A DNA stretch of 64,000 nucleotides from Pycnopodia helianthoides. Its lineage: Eukaryota > Echinodermata > Asteroidea > Forcipulatida > Asteriidae. The translations under genes were made by a program, and so were the position numbers. The notes under the pieces were generated by a model, which saw only the letters and a program-made list of their open reading frames with translations, had not been told where the DNA came from and searched no databases. Positions within the stretch are counted from its first letter, which is position 1. Every line of letters starts with the position of its first letter. Positions 45,801 to 53,800 of the stretch are shown here, piece after piece. The stretch covers positions 620,001 to 684,000 of the forward strand of contig CM063255.1 of NCBI GenBank assembly GCA_032158295.1, given 5' to 3'.

Positions 45801-48800
45801 CTTTATAACATATCATTGAAAAACAAATGTTAAAATTTATGTATCAGAGTGTCAGTGCAAAAACGTTGTATCTCCTAAGGTAGCACTTGCGTTACGCACA
45901 AGTTTGAAATGGTAAAAATGTTGTATCTTGCTTAAAATAGCCCAGATGTACACAAAAAACAAGTCTGCGCCTAAAACAAAAATAACAGAGCACTTTTCGT
46001 GCAAGATACAAGTTTGTTGCAAAATAGCAATACAGCGTATTTGCACTGATGCAACGATATGAGTGCTTCATAAATCCATCTTATTTTGAAATTGTTTGAC
46101 TTTGTTTTGTCTGATTGTACAGCTCTGCAATCATTGACCAACATGCAAGCCTTGGCAATGCCAGTACCTCCACCCCCTACATCTCTCCTGGCTGCCCCAC
46201 CTCCACCACCCCCAAGTAGTGACCCACCACCACCCCCTCTACCAACAAGTGCACCCTGGCAGATCCAGACAAGTGCAGGTAAGGCTTCAATGCTTCCCTG
46301 AGTGATAGGTACTCTTTGAGAAACAATTTTTCACTAAAAGATTTTTTCTGATCCAAAATGAAATAAACAGTGGAGTTATTCTTGAGGTCGCATCTGATGT
46401 GAAACTGTTTTCACAGTTAACCATACTCATTAAGTTTGTATTTTTTTAGGCTTGTGAGGAGTTTGGGATTCTTTTGGCTGGGCAATGTTCAAAATCAGTT
46501 TAAGTACTCTTCTCTGTGGTGACTCCACTCTGTGGTGACTCCACTATGTGGTGACTTCACACTCTGAGGTGACTCCACTCTGTGTGTAGACTCCACTCTG
46601 TGGTGACTCCGCTCTGTGGTGACCGCTCTGTGGTGACTCCGCTCTGTGGTGACTCCACTCTGTGGTGACTCCACTGTGTGGTGACTCCACTCTGTGGTGA
46701 CTCCACTCTGTGGTGACTCCACACTGTTGACTCCGTTCTGTGGTGACTCCGCTCTGTGGTGACTCCGCTCTGTGGTGACTCCGCTCTGTGGTGACTCCGC
46801 TCTGTGGTGACTCCACTCTGTGCTGACTCCACTCTGTGCTGACTCCACTCAAAACTCAAAAGCCCCTGTGTTGTTAGTCTTTGATAAGATTGTTATGCCC
46901 TAGCCTTAGTGGGAGGAACGGTATCAAATCCCTCAAGTCTGTCATTTATGATTAATAGTGGAGGCGGTTAATTGAGCTTATGTCTTTCCTAGGTGGGAGA
47001 CCGGTGGCAACGAGTACCGGCTCTGTCACTACGCCACCATGGCAACGCTTCACACAAGGTATCTCATGTTGTGGCATAGTGTTTAAAGAAATGCATGTGC
47101 CTGCCGCTAAGTTTTGCCTTGTGCCTTTCCCAACCCTGTCATCTTTTCAGGTCTGCTCATTTTTTTCACTGCGTTCTTACAAGAATGTGCCTGCTTCAAA
47201 ACAAAATTAAATCATGTCTGCATTTTTTTTAATGAATTTAATCTGCCACTGAAAAGCCAGCCATTTTGGAAAATGTTTCCATTCAAAATGCTTTAAAGCC
47301 AGAGTTATTGCAACTGCATTGGGAGGTTGGGACAAAAACCAACACCTGTCATAAATTTCTTCAGTCAGCTTGAGGGAAATCAAAAATCAGAAACACAGAA
47401 AAACATCATCTGTCAGAAAATTGGCGTTTGTGCAAATAAACAATCATAATAATGTGTGCTGGCAAATTGGCTGCCAAACATCCGCAGAGAGAAAAACACA
47501 AGATGCTTTTTCCCTGTTTGAAGCTTGTAAATTCACTCTCCAAATGAATTCATAGTTTGTCCATTTATTTACTACTAACATGTTCTTAACTCAGTTTCTG
47601 TTGGAATTCACCATTCATCACCTTAGGCCAAAGTACAATGCAAATTCCATGTATAAGACCTGGGCCCAATTTCATAGAGCCTGTTAAGCTCAGAAAATTA
47701 GCTAAGCACAATCAAATCATGCTTACCCGATTAAGGTTATCAGCCAAAATACCATTCCACATTCACTATATATCAGGAATAAGAAATGTCAGACTTTTAT
47801 TTGGGTTTCAATTTTTTGCTGTATGCCTGTTAACAAAAATAGCTGTTATTTTTCCAAATAAAAAGGAATCATGCTTTTTGATCTAGCACTGAGGATTCTC
47901 TTCCCAAAAGCTTCTTGGAATCTATAACTCTAGGGGTTACCAAAAGGTGGAAATGCCATCATTTTAACAAACCCCTAGCATTTAGATCAGAGTTTCAGAC
48001 CATTTTGTCAGCAATGACTCTCCCCCCTGATTCATGACTGGTATCCTGCTTATTTTTGCTTAGCAGGAACATGTTAAGCAATATTTGCTGATTAAGCAGC
48101 TCTATTTAAATAAGGGTCATGTCACCTGAGGCAGTTATACTTACAAGCAACTAGCTCTAGGCAATCTTCTTGGATATGGAACCTTCACATTAAAATTTCA
48201 CATCATTTGCTTGGAGGACACTGTTCGATTTGTGTGTTGAATTTGTTGTACATGTTGGCAGTTGTGATTGGTCAGTGCATAAAAAGATGGAGCCATTACA
48301 TTGACGTTGATTGAATGGATTGTTATCAACTCAAGTTCTATCAAATCTTTGCCTCATCACCTTGGTACTCGTGTATCTTCTGCAGTTTCTTCAAGGTGTT
48401 GATTGATGACCTGTTTTAAAAAGTGTTTCTCTTTGTTTAAGCGCTTTGAGCACCTTATTGGTATATACGTGCACTGTATAGGACTCTATTATAAAGGAAT
48501 GGCCAAATCAAAAATTTATAGTACATGCAGTCTCAGTACACACAAATGATTCCCTATTTTTGCAAAATTTTCATAAAATTAATACATTTCCGTCCAACTG
48601 ACCAACTTTTATTTTTGGTATTAAGACACCGTTAGGAAATTATCTTTTGACATGTAGGCTGCGGTAATGTTCTTTTATCAAACACTGCAGTCGGTTGCCT
48701 TAAATAAGTTGCCTGTAAGAATGATCGCATGTGAAGGTGTCCAGGTACAAGACGTCATTGGTTTTAGGATCATATTATCCCCTTATTCTGTGCTGTACCT

Positions 48801-50455
48801 TCAATGTGTTCAAATGTTATTTTGCAAGATAAGGAATAACTTGTATTCTGTTTCAGGCCTGAAATAACATGGAGGCCATGGCCTGTTTCTTTCTGGTCTT
48901 GGCCTTGATGTTCTTTTAAAAGTTTCCCATAGTCTTTAAAATTTACCAGTAGAATTACCCTTTGCAAAATGAAAATGGCCTTGCCCTCTCAAAGAGGCCT
49001 TGCCCTCTCTTACAAATCATCAAATTATACTAATTATGTTCTGTTATTTTTTTTTTTTTTTTTCATGCTGTTTTCTGATCATTCAAAATTGTTTAACGGT
49101 TGGATTTTCATTCATTCAAACTGAAACATTTCTTAGGGCACTTGATATATGCTATATCAATGTTATAAAGTAGAGCTTTAAATGATGTGCGCAACATTCA
49201 GTCTTTGTGCTTAAGCTTTTTGTAAAGTAGCCCACTGGGCTAGTAACTGCAGTTTACTTGCCCCAAGGAAGTTTTAGTAGCCAAGATTTGTATTGTCATC
49301 AATGTATCTTTCTGATATATTAATGGAAGCGATCACAACCAGTTTAACGGTCAAATGAAGTTACATTCACACACTCAAAAAATAAATTAACACTTAGCAT
49401 TTAGAAATGCATCATTCACATCTGAAAAGGAGCATGAGCATTATGAAGAAGTAGGTTGCACAGTTTTTAGTCGCCCACAGGGCAAGTCGAGAAGTGGTGT
49501 TTACTAGCCCATAGCAGTTATTACTAGACAAAAGGTCTTTCACACTACAGAACATCTCTGTGTTGGACACAGATCCGATCCTTGTAATCTGGACTGACCT
49601 ATTCACACTACCATATTTCAACACGGTGTTGATCCATGCACAGCGCTAGATCCTTGTATAAACTAACCCTGCTCTGGAGGTGGATTGAGAGCTCTTGATG
49701 CTTTCAAAAATTCCCACACGTGTTGAAAGCCGTTTGTGTGAACGCTCCTTGGTTCAGTTTGGATCCATGTTGAGTGCAGGGCGCCATCCGCACTCTGTAG
49801 TATGGGAGTTTTCCACTGTGTAATGGTTGTTATAGAAAGTTGTCTGGTGTTGTATTGTCTTGACTTTCCGTTATTTTTATACATAAATCACTTTCTCATT
49901 TATTTCAGAGGGAGGAGTGAACGTATCAGCTGCAAGTCTGCCATGGCAACAAGCTACAGGTACCCTACTTCTTTTTCATGATCCTTTACTTTTTAAAAAC
50001 TCTCCTTATTTTTTCCTTTTCTTTCAATCTGGAACTACAGTAGTTAAGTGCCGAATCCCCACCCCCATTCACAATGTATTTTTTTTTAATTTTTTTTTAT
50101 AGTGGCATTAACAACAGCCAACATTGGATCATCCATGTTACCATGGCAACAACTTCTTCAGCAACAGCAAGTTTCCACAGCAACCACTCCAGTAACGGGT
50201 ACCCAGGCATCTCTGACTGTGCCACCCCCTCCCCTTCAATGGGCATCTGTACCTCCCCCTCCTCCAATGCAGTCTCCGCCCCCTATGGCCATGCCTCCAC
50301 AAGGAGCACCTCTCCCCCAATTTCAGCCCCCAATCCCACAGGGTCCTCCACCCCCTATGCCTGGGGTGATGCCATATGGCCAGCCCCCACCCCCTCTGTC
50401 TCAAATACCCCCTGGTCTTGGACAACCACCTCCACCCCCTCCCCCATCGAGTTAA
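24650..50455 (+). CDS. SF1: Splicing factor 1 / branch-point binding protein, 14 exons plus one alternative exon
   Basis: Nuclear protein that binds the intron branch point together with U2AF at the first step of spliceosome assembly. Exons: 24650-24890, 26351-26479, 28157-28229, 31660-31812, 33116-33205, 33781-33964, 38664-38782 (or 38357-38475), 41864-42110, 42952-43122, 44056-44441, 46123-46278, 46993-47058, 49909-49959, 50103-50455. Domains: [11 protein letters not shown] (residues 89-96), helix hairpin (about 112-147), SPSP (149-152), KH with GPRG (227-230), QUA2 (about 291-330), zinc knuckles (331-344 and 356-369), then a Pro/Gly-rich tail with PWQ motifs. Start: first ATG after the promoter, in AAAAATGG context. 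Phases chain throughout except for a one-base frame break in exon 10 (44363-44442). If that is an artefact the protein is about 805 residues, longer than human SF1 (639), mostly in the N-terminus and tail. Identification is firm. Confidence 0.95.
25140..25272. repeat. Hairpin repeat in SF1 intron 1
   Basis: CGCAACGTGTAGTTGCGATAATCGTAACC is mirrored by GATTATCGCAACTGCGCAACGT-type sequence. Inside, AATCGTAACCCTCCATCCTY with CCGACGGTCGG is duplicated. A small palindromic MITE is likely. Confidence 0.65.
26262..26330 (-). repeat. tRNA-derived SINE remnant next to SF1 exon 2
   Basis: On the - strand it reads AGAGGTCGTTGGTTCAAATC (B box), then CCGCTCTAGTAAATTTTTCT and TAGTTCAACCCC. This matches the 62097-62200 element (GGAGGTCGTTAATTCAAACT ... 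GTGAATTTTTCTTTGTTTAG). Confidence 0.65.
26351..26479 (+). CDS. SF1: SF1 exon 2 (U2AF65-binding ULM)
   Basis: Encodes [15 protein letters not shown], the UHM-ligand motif whose Trp (residue 96) docks into the U2AF65 UHM domain, then [15 protein letters not shown], the start of the helix hairpin. Acceptor TTCTACAG, donor GTAAGT. Confidence 0.92.
   Translation, partial: TRQIGLLTRNVREVVGEEKRQRLWELHPLFHQDSTKTKRNKY
26480..28156 (+). other. SF1: SF1 intron 2
   Basis: A dispersed repeat occupies about 26528-26790. The rest shows no supported feature. Confidence 0.55.
26528..26790 (+). repeat. Dispersed repeat with internal tandem (copy 1)
   Basis: GGATCCTTTCTCACTCAAAA start, and TGTTGGACTCTGATTATGGTGGTATG present twice in variant form. 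A second copy with the same order lies at 35091-35350 in SF1 intron 6. Confidence 0.65.
28157..28229 (+). CDS. SF1: SF1 exon 3 (helix hairpin)
   Basis: Encodes [20 protein letters not shown], the second part of the conserved helix hairpin. Phase 1 to 2, donor GTTTGT. Confidence 0.92.
29188..29362. repeat. Palindromic MITE (AAGCCCGGTTCATACTTCC ends)
   Basis: The 5' end AAGCCCGGTTCATACTTCCT and the 3' end AGGAAGTATGAACCAGGCTT are inverted, and both continue into TGCGA/TCGCA. About 175 bp. Confidence 0.85.
29792..30115 (+). repeat. 44-bp minisatellite, about seven copies
   Basis: Unit TTGCTGGTAAACGGCAAAGC followed by GGCCAGACTTACTGCAGG and a T-run. Copies differ at GCGGCCAG versus GCTGCAAG, and CTTGCTGG versus CTTGCCGG. 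Confidence 0.92.
31660..31812 (+). CDS. SF1: SF1 exon 4 (SPSP motif)
   Basis: Encodes [20 protein letters not shown], nearly identical to human SF1. The two SP serines are the sites phosphorylated by the kinase UHMK1/KIS in vertebrates. It ends in KPPADYK before the KH domain. Confidence 0.94.
31880..32180 (+). repeat. Two-copy tandem repeat of about 147 bp
   Basis: TGGTACACAGYTTGAAAGTC, GGTCGGAGATGCACCTGCTA and CTCCAAATTAATGTGTTTCT occur in both copies in the same order. Confidence 0.85.
32340..32568. repeat. Palindromic MITE (ATAGACACAATYGGCGACCG ends)
   Basis: About 100-bp inverted arms: ATAGACACAATCGGCGACCG through CTCATAGTGGGTATAA on the left, mirrored on the right. The arms also share AAGCAAGC and GTGTGCATGGAAA. 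Confidence 0.85.
32569..32695 (-). repeat. tRNA-headed SINE fragment
   Basis: The - strand has A-box-like GTTGTGGCCAAGCGATCTAG and B-box-like GGATTTGAATCC, followed by GACACTTGTGTCCTTGTGCT. The same head and tail words occur in the SINE at 43201-43607. Confidence 0.6.
33116..33205 (+). CDS. SF1: SF1 exon 5 (start of KH domain)
   Basis: Encodes [20 protein letters not shown] and the first half of the GPRG loop (split Arg codon). Phase 2 to 2. Confidence 0.94.
33206..33780 (+). other. SF1: SF1 intron 5
   Basis: 575 bp, nothing beyond splice signals seen. Confidence 0.5.
33781..33964 (+). CDS. SF1: SF1 exon 6 (rest of KH domain)
   Basis: Encodes [40 protein letters not shown] and VKKAVDQ. It ends in phase 0, so the next exon decides the QUA2 sequence. 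A second GT six bases on (after CAGGTACAG) is possible, but only the first GT matches the SF1 family. Confidence 0.94.
34722..34850 (+). repeat. Dispersed AAGGCCAAGACCAG repeat (copy 1)
   Basis: Ordered words GCAAGGTCAATTTTTATTTT, CAAAGGGCACT, CAAGGCCAAGACCAGG and ACAGAGGCCATGGCC. Related copies at 41103-41215 (+), 48856-49005 (-) and 63740-63830 (-). Confidence 0.65.
35091..35350 (+). repeat. Dispersed repeat (copy 2 of 26528-26790)
   Basis: Starts GGATCCTTTCCTCACTCAAA and repeats the TGTTGGACTCTGATTATRGTGG unit. Confidence 0.65.
35752..36120 (+). repeat. Tandem repeat of about 115-135 bp, three copies
   Basis: Each copy runs GCTGGCATAGTTTATCTRTC, ATTCAAAACCACA, GGATGATATTGAATGGT, GGTTGACTGTGTACT and GCATTCACCACATGATATAT. 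Confidence 0.85.
37509..37703. repeat. MITE (GGGCCCAATTTCATAGAGCTGCTTAA type)
   Basis: The left end TGGGCCCAACTTCATAGAGC and the right end GCAGCTTCATGAAATTGGACCC are inverted; the interior has GCTAAGCA and GGTAACC words. Same family as 39494-40381 and about 47660-48105. Confidence 0.75.
38300..38356 (+). promoter_or_regulatory. TACTAAC branch point and tandem 3' splice sites before exon 7a
   Basis: A perfect TACTAAC (38300-38306) is followed by a C/T-rich tract and CAG at 38321-38323, then 33 nt later by ATAG at 38353-38356. The second AG opens exon 7a in frame. The first AG adds 33 nt that begin with TAA in frame, so its use would end translation straight after the KH domain. Confidence 0.7.
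38357..38475 (+). CDS. SF1: SF1 alternative QUA2 exon (exon 7a)
   Basis: 119 nt in intron 6, phase 0 in and 2 out, acceptor CTCAATAG and donor GTACCT, no stop. It encodes a QUA2-like peptide ([20 protein letters not shown], then [19 protein letters not shown]), aligned without gaps to exon 7b at 38664-38782. 26 of 39 residues are identical, and 18 of those 26 use different codons, the mark of long purifying selection. Substitutions include KQ to FN, M to S and R to A in and before the QUA2 helix. It is GC-richer than its surroundings. With exon 7b it forms a pair whose joint inclusion or joint skipping breaks the frame. Whether it is expressed cannot be read here. Confidence 0.85.
38476..38663 (+). 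other. SF1: 188-nt intron between the two QUA2 exons
   Basis: Carries GTACCT at its 5' end, a long T/C-rich tract (38529-38590) and TTGTAG at its 3' end. At 188 nt it is not short enough to enforce exclusion by simple steric hindrance. Confidence 0.6.
38664..38782 (+). CDS. SF1: SF1 canonical QUA2 exon (exon 7b)
   Basis: 119 nt, phase 0 in and 2 out, acceptor TTGTAG, donor GTTTGT. Encodes [20 protein letters not shown] followed by [17 protein letters not shown], closest to the known SF1 QUA2 helix, which with KH reads the 5' part of the branch-point RNA. Confidence 0.94.
38829..39205. repeat. TTAA-flanked MITE, 377 bp
   Basis: The ends TTTAAAGGAACATTACAGAA and TTCTGTAATGTTCCTTTAA are inverted. 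TTTAA at both borders fits a TTAA target-site duplication, as made by piggyBac-type elements. Begins 46 bp after exon 7b. Confidence 0.85.
39530..39861 (+). repeat. TTAA-flanked MITE (AAAGGCCCTGTACACTATTGG), copy 1
   Basis: Left end AAAGGCCCTGTACACTATTG, right end CAAAAGTGTACAATACCTTT, inverted over about 22 bp. A copy in the opposite orientation is at 42564-42900. Confidence 0.88.
39859..40226. repeat. TTAA-flanked MITE adjacent to the previous one
   Basis: Left end TTAAAGGTACTTTAAAAGTA, right end ACCAAAGGTATACCCTCCCTTAA. Directly abuts the 39530-39861 element at TTAA. Confidence 0.65.
40516..41029. repeat. TTAA-flanked MITE, about 514 bp
   Basis: Left TTTAAGGAGGGCCTTCAAGG ... GTTTTGTGACGCACTCATTTTCCA, right TGGAAAATGAGTGGATCACA ... 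CCTTGGAGCCATTCTTTAA, inverted over about 50 bp with mismatches. Confidence 0.82.
41103..41215 (+). repeat. Dispersed AAGGCCAAGACCAG repeat (copy 2)
   Basis: AGCAAGGCCATTTTCATTTT, CAAAGGGCACTGC, CCAAGGCCAAGACCAG and ACAGAGG in the same order as copy 1. Confidence 0.65.
41319..41384 (+). repeat. 33-bp direct repeat, two copies
   Basis: GAGCAGTTTGGTTCATAAAA followed by CTCAAAGCCAAA, exact in both copies. Confidence 0.85.
41864..42110 (+). CDS. SF1: SF1 exon 8 (two zinc knuckles)
   Basis: Encodes [14 protein letters not shown] and [14 protein letters not shown], both CX2CX4HX4C knuckles, then a Gly/Pro/Met-rich linker and [10 protein letters not shown]. Human SF1 keeps only the second knuckle; yeast BBP has two. 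Phase 2 to 0, donor GTATGG. Confidence 0.94.
42284..42458 (-). repeat. tRNA-derived SINE
   Basis: The - strand has A-box-like TCAGTGGTTTAGTGGTAAGA, B-box-like GTGTGGGTTTGAATCCCAAC, and a tail with GGAAAGTACTGAGTATACAG and TGGGTAAAA. Relatives at 57385-57543 and, tail only, 54846-54912. Confidence 0.8.
42564..42900 (-). repeat. TTAA-flanked MITE, copy 2 of 39530-39861
   Basis: Reverse complement of copy 1: starts TTAAAGGTATTGTACACTTT and ends ATAGTGTACAGGGCCTTTAA. Lies 52 bp upstream of exon 9. Confidence 0.88.
42952..43122 (+). CDS. SF1: SF1 exon 9
   Basis: Begins [13 protein letters not shown], matching human [11 protein letters not shown], then a His/Pro-rich stretch. Phase 0 to 0. A TACTAAA 45-50 nt upstream is a good branch-point candidate. 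Confidence 0.92.
43123..44055 (+). other. SF1: SF1 intron 9
   Basis: Mostly a long SINE (43201-43607). The remainder is featureless. Confidence 0.55.
43201..43607 (+). repeat. tRNA-headed SINE with conserved core
   Basis: A-box-like GTTGTGGCCGATCGGATAAG, B-box-like GAGTTCCAGTCCCGG, core GTGTCCTTAAGCAAGACACT and CGTAAAGCCATAGGTCCC, tail AAGTGCTATATAAGAACTCA. This layout is common to deuterostome SINEs. Confidence 0.82.
44056..44441 (+). CDS. SF1: SF1 exon 10 (Pro/Gly-rich, contains an apparent frame break)
   Basis: Begins [18 protein letters not shown] and continues as a Pro/Gly/Met-rich segment to MPPPGWAG. From about 44375 the SF1-like reading ([16 protein letters not shown]) is in the +1 frame, and only that frame joins correctly to exon 11. 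The original frame would run on to a stop at 46217-46219 in the next exon. One extra base, or two missing, lies between 44363 (a TAA in the +1 frame) and 44442. Confidence 0.85.
44442..46122 (+). other. SF1: SF1 intron 10
   Basis: First 0.8 kb is a ~120-bp tandem repeat; the rest shows nothing I can support. Confidence 0.55.
44452..45260 (+). repeat. ~120-bp tandem repeat, about seven copies
   Basis: Unit contains CCATTAAAGGGGACTGTCAT, AATGATCATACATGTAGCA, CATGGAATTATGAACTCTAG, CCCAGTTACTGCA and GGGCTCAGTATCAGATGTA. It begins about 10 bp after the exon 10 donor. Two sub-types differ at CATAATGATCATACATG versus TTGTCATGATCATAACAGG. Confidence 0.92.
46123..46278 (+). CDS. SF1: SF1 exon 11 (PWQ module 1)
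   Basis: Encodes [18 protein letters not shown], a poly-Pro stretch and [10 protein letters not shown]. Phase 1 to 1, 156 nt, so it can be skipped without frame change. Confidence 0.88.
46279..46992 (+). other. SF1: SF1 intron 11
   Basis: About half is the 16-bp minisatellite at 46513-46852. Confidence 0.6.
46513..46852 (+). repeat. 16-bp minisatellite, about 21 copies
   Basis: Unit TCTGTGGTGACTCCAC or TCTGTGGTGACTCCGC with a few shortened units. Since 16 is not a multiple of 3 and the - strand unit lacks stops, all three - frames stay open for about 100 codons; these are not genes. Confidence 0.93.
46993..47058 (+). CDS. SF1: SF1 exon 12 (PWQ module 2)
   Basis: 66 nt, phase 1 to 1, acceptor TTCCTAG, donor GTATCT. 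Encodes [20 protein letters not shown]. Short, but flanks, phase and the repeated PPWQ motif support it. Confidence 0.78.
47660..48105. repeat. CTTAGCAG-type MITE with an inner insertion
   Basis: Outer ends TGGGCCCAATTTCATAGAGC and GATTAAGCAGCTCTAT are inverted. The inner part (about 47777-48022) matches 28920-29105 (GAGGATWCTYTTCCMARAAG, AGTTTCAGACC, TTTTGTCAGYAATGACT). Confidence 0.6.
48856..49005 (-). repeat. Dispersed AAGGCCAAGACCAG repeat (copy 3, reversed)
   Basis: ATGGAGGCCATGGCCTGTTT, CTGGTCTTGGCCTTGATG, CCCTTTGCAAAATGAAAATG and GCCTTGCCCTCT: reverse complement of copies 1 and 2. Confidence 0.65.
49909..49959 (+). CDS. SF1: SF1 exon 13 (PWQ module 3)
   Basis: 51 nt, phase 1 to 1, acceptor TATTTCAG, donor GTACCC. 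Encodes [16 protein letters not shown]. Its symmetric phase suggests an optional cassette. Confidence 0.8.
50103..50455 (+). CDS. SF1: SF1 exon 14 (terminal, PWQ module 4 and poly-Pro tail)
   Basis: Encodes [20 protein letters not shown], a Gln/Thr stretch and a long Pro-rich tail ending PPPPPPPSS before TAA at 50453-50455. Such tails bind WW and SH3 domains in other SF1 proteins. Confidence 0.9.
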
Positions 50456-50649
50456 AGTCCCCTATACACCATTATCATGATGCTGCTATGTTTAGTCTTG
50501 CTCTCTTTGTGTAAATAGCATTAGCAATTACATGATTTCTCATTCTACTGGCAAGGTGCCAGACTAATTTTCCCTTGCAGCCTCGGAAACAAGATGGCGG
50601 CACCATGATATTATAGGTCTGTAGGGCGTGCTTCATTTAGTAAATGCAG

Positions 50650-50815
50650 GTAATTGTCCCTGGTCATTGCCACCAGTCATTTCCCCTGAATATTGCCCCT
50701 GGTTATTGCCTCTGGTCTTTGCCCCAGGTCATTGCCTCTGGTTATTTCCCTTGGTAATTGGCCCTGGCCATAGCCACTAGTTGTTGTCCCTGGCCATTGC
50801 CCCTTGTCATTGACT
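50650..50815 (+). repeat. Degenerate ATTGCCCCTGGTC tandem repeat
   Basis: About nine copies of an 18-bp-like unit varying around CCCTGGTCATTGCC within the likely SF1 3' UTR. Confidence 0.75.
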
Positions 50816-53800
50816 GCCCCTACTTGCATGTAGGGATTCATTAAACATGTTCAAGTATGTGATTTTGTTTCCTTCACACACCAAAGCATTGTACTTATGA
50901 GCCCAATTCCGATTCACCATCACTTATAAGTAAGGCCTTCAAGCATCACACATTGAATGATCATGATACTGTTCTAAATCCGCTTCCCGTTGAAGAGTAA
51001 ATGCTCTATCCTGATGACCTCTTAGTATCATGGTCATCCTAGTAAGCGATAGGATCATACTTCACAGCCTTTACTTATAAGTGATGGTGGCTTGTCGAAT
51101 CAAGTGGAACCAAAGGTTCAAATACTCACATTGCTTGCACTAGGCATGATATTCTTATTTTAGTCTGATTTCTGATTGTTTCGTCCTTGAGAAAAATCAG
51201 AAAAATTGTGTTTAAATAGCCTGAAAAGTCTAGACCATGTGTACATGTGGGTCAGTCGATGTACTTGAAAAAAAGGTTTTTACTCTTCCCCGAGGGCCAC
51301 TCATCATGCCTGTTGCAGTACATTGCTTTTGTGTTTCTTGAAATATCCTTTATTAAGAGAATGTACACCAAGTTTGAGGTGGTGGTATATATTTGCAGCA
51401 TCACCTCCTTTTACAAGATGTTAAAAGCGTCATAGCAGTATTTATCTGTGTTATCTTTCATTCCAAATACAGATTTAGACAGTATTGGAAGTTTGAGAAG
51501 TTTATTGGAAATTATTCTAGCAACAAAATTGGTTTTTGCACTTCGTGCACAAGGTGGAATCTGGACTATTCCAATCCATTCATGAAGCGAAACCGAGTGT
51601 AATGGAAAAAGCAAGATTTCACCCAGTGGTTTTATTCTGCGACAATGTGGGAACAAAATGCATTCAATGCTTGTTTTATAAAACTCACACATAGATCCTT
51701 GTCTGATTTTGTTCTCAATAAACACAAAATAAACACAGGAACTTGTCCACCATACACTCTGAAAATTCTGTAAAACCTGTCTAAAGCAGTGTGAACAACT
51801 CCAAAACACCGGCTGCAACTTTGTTCCGTTGAGACGAACGGGTCGGGAATGTTTATTTTTAAAACAACACTGCCACTAAAACATCCTGGAATCATCCATA
51901 TAGGATTCCTCCCATCGCGGCAGTTTACATGGTACAACAAAGAGTGACAGGATAGGCGTGTTCCACCAATCAAATGACAAGGATCTGTGTGTGGAGTATA
52001 TTTCAACGTATTATTTTCATACTGAAACGTTCTCAAGAAAGGGTAAAGATGCATAATATGAGGCTGCAAGAACAGTTGATGTTGAATTGCATCGTCCGGT
52101 CAAAGTTCATTGGGTGTGTGGTTTGAATGTAAATACATTATTTTAAAAGGAGTTGTCTTTTTACAGGGATGAAGTGATTGATTTAAGATGAATTACTAAA
52201 GACGGGAAGATATTTGTTTATTATCTAGTCATAAGTAAAACCTGTAATTAAGAAATTATTGTTGCAAATGTTGTGTTATGTTTTTGATTACACTATCAAT
52301 CATTAAAAAAAGGAATTTTCATTAGTGTTCCAATCCGTGTGTGCATTGCCCACTGTGGTAATAAGACAATTTTTGGGTTAAATTTGTGCCAGTCCAACAA
52401 AGACAACCTTTTTTATTCAAAAAAAGTGGGTTTCCAATTGGTTTGTTTTCATATGTAAAACATCGGCAATTAATTCGCTTGTGAAATTTGCTTAGTTATC
52501 TGTTATTTGAGGAAATGTTTACATTGATTTTTTTCTTTTCTTTTCTTTTTAAAATTTTTAACATTATTCTGTTACGCGCATATCGAGAGTCAGAACCCAG
52601 GCCCCCCCCCCCGAAAAAAATAACAAATTAATAAATAAATCAATAAAATGAGATGGAAAGTATGCACAAATGAATATTTTGATACATCAAAAGCCAAGCC
52701 CCTCCCCTTTCAATAACAGGAGGGTTCTCAATCAAACCACATGTAAACTAAACTGTTTTAAATTTAGATGTACTGACCCTTATTGGATTAATGTTAAAGG
52801 TTCATCTGGTGTTTGATTACTACCCTGTACCTTTGTGGAAAATAAGGAAAACAAACCGAGATTTGAATTTGTCAGCTTTTGTTTCAATTGGTGGATACTA
52901 GCAATTGCTGTTAATTGTATTGACTATGTAAAAGAACAGTCTACATAGTGACAGCATTAGTCAGATCATCAGCCATAGCCGTACAGCTAAACCATCAATT
53001 GGGACTTTATCCTTACTTGGCTGGCTAGAATTAAATTCGTAGGAATGCATCATTTTAACTTATGCGCAAATTTCCATCAATAATAAAATAAGTTCTTAAT
53101 GTTAATGAAATCACACTGTGTATACATTGTAAGTTTTACTGTAAAAAGAACTGCCAATAAATTCAAGCATACTGGGAAAAACGGAAATCTTTCTCCATTC
53201 GGATCTACTGTCTACTACTGTTTTATCTACCAAAAGGACCTGTGGTATGAATTCAGAAACAATTATTGTTTTAAACGCCTCACATTTTATTTTGAGGACA
53301 AACTTACAGGTATTATACAGGATTGTAGAGCTGACAAAATAGTCGCAGACATTGTTCATGTTTTGTCTGATCAACCACATACAAGAAATGTTTTAGAAAA
53401 ATTCCCAGGATAATTTCCCATTTCCAATGTACTATAATATATAATACTCAATGCGTTTATGGCGAATAACATTTTTTATATGGCGAACAACATTTTTTAA
53501 CGACATGTTCATCGTCTTCACGTCATGAAACTGTCACCCCCAACCCAAGGCGAACCATCTGTAGTTTTTCGGGGGATATCGCGCCTCCATCCTGACCGAT
53601 TATTTCCATACTGAAAGTACACGTTTGCTACGCCAACGCTACGTACAACGACACAAGTGCTACTCCTGAAAGCGCTGGAAAATTGCGAAACTTCGTACAC
53701 TAACACTTTATGCACCAAACACGGTCACTCGTCAGAAACGTGAATGTCTTTTTTACCTGGGTAACGATCAAGGTCACAGCCATGTCATCCCGTACATTTT

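Larger units (their letters stand above)
47059..49908 (+). other. SF1: SF1 intron 12
   Basis: Contains a split CTTAGCAG-type MITE (about 47660-48105, interrupted by a repeat shared with 28920-29105), a SINE-like tail near 48435-48495 (GCGCTTTGAGCACC...) and the dispersed repeat at 48856-49005. Confidence 0.5.

Noticed and set aside
46495..46859. Three - strand ORFs of 100-117 codons rich in [12 protein letters not shown]
   Set aside because: Read-through of the 16-bp minisatellite in the SF1 intron; all three frames show the same peptide words.
51411..52069. Overlapping - strand ORFs of 135 and 145 codons
   Set aside because: They overlap in different frames, match no known domain and lie in the likely SF1 3' UTR; probably chance or repeat-derived.
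53099..53413. + strand ORF of 104 codons between SF1 and the second transporter
   Set aside because: No family recognised, no splice signals that extend it, and AT-rich codon composition like the surrounding intergenic DNA. Kept only as unassigned sequence.
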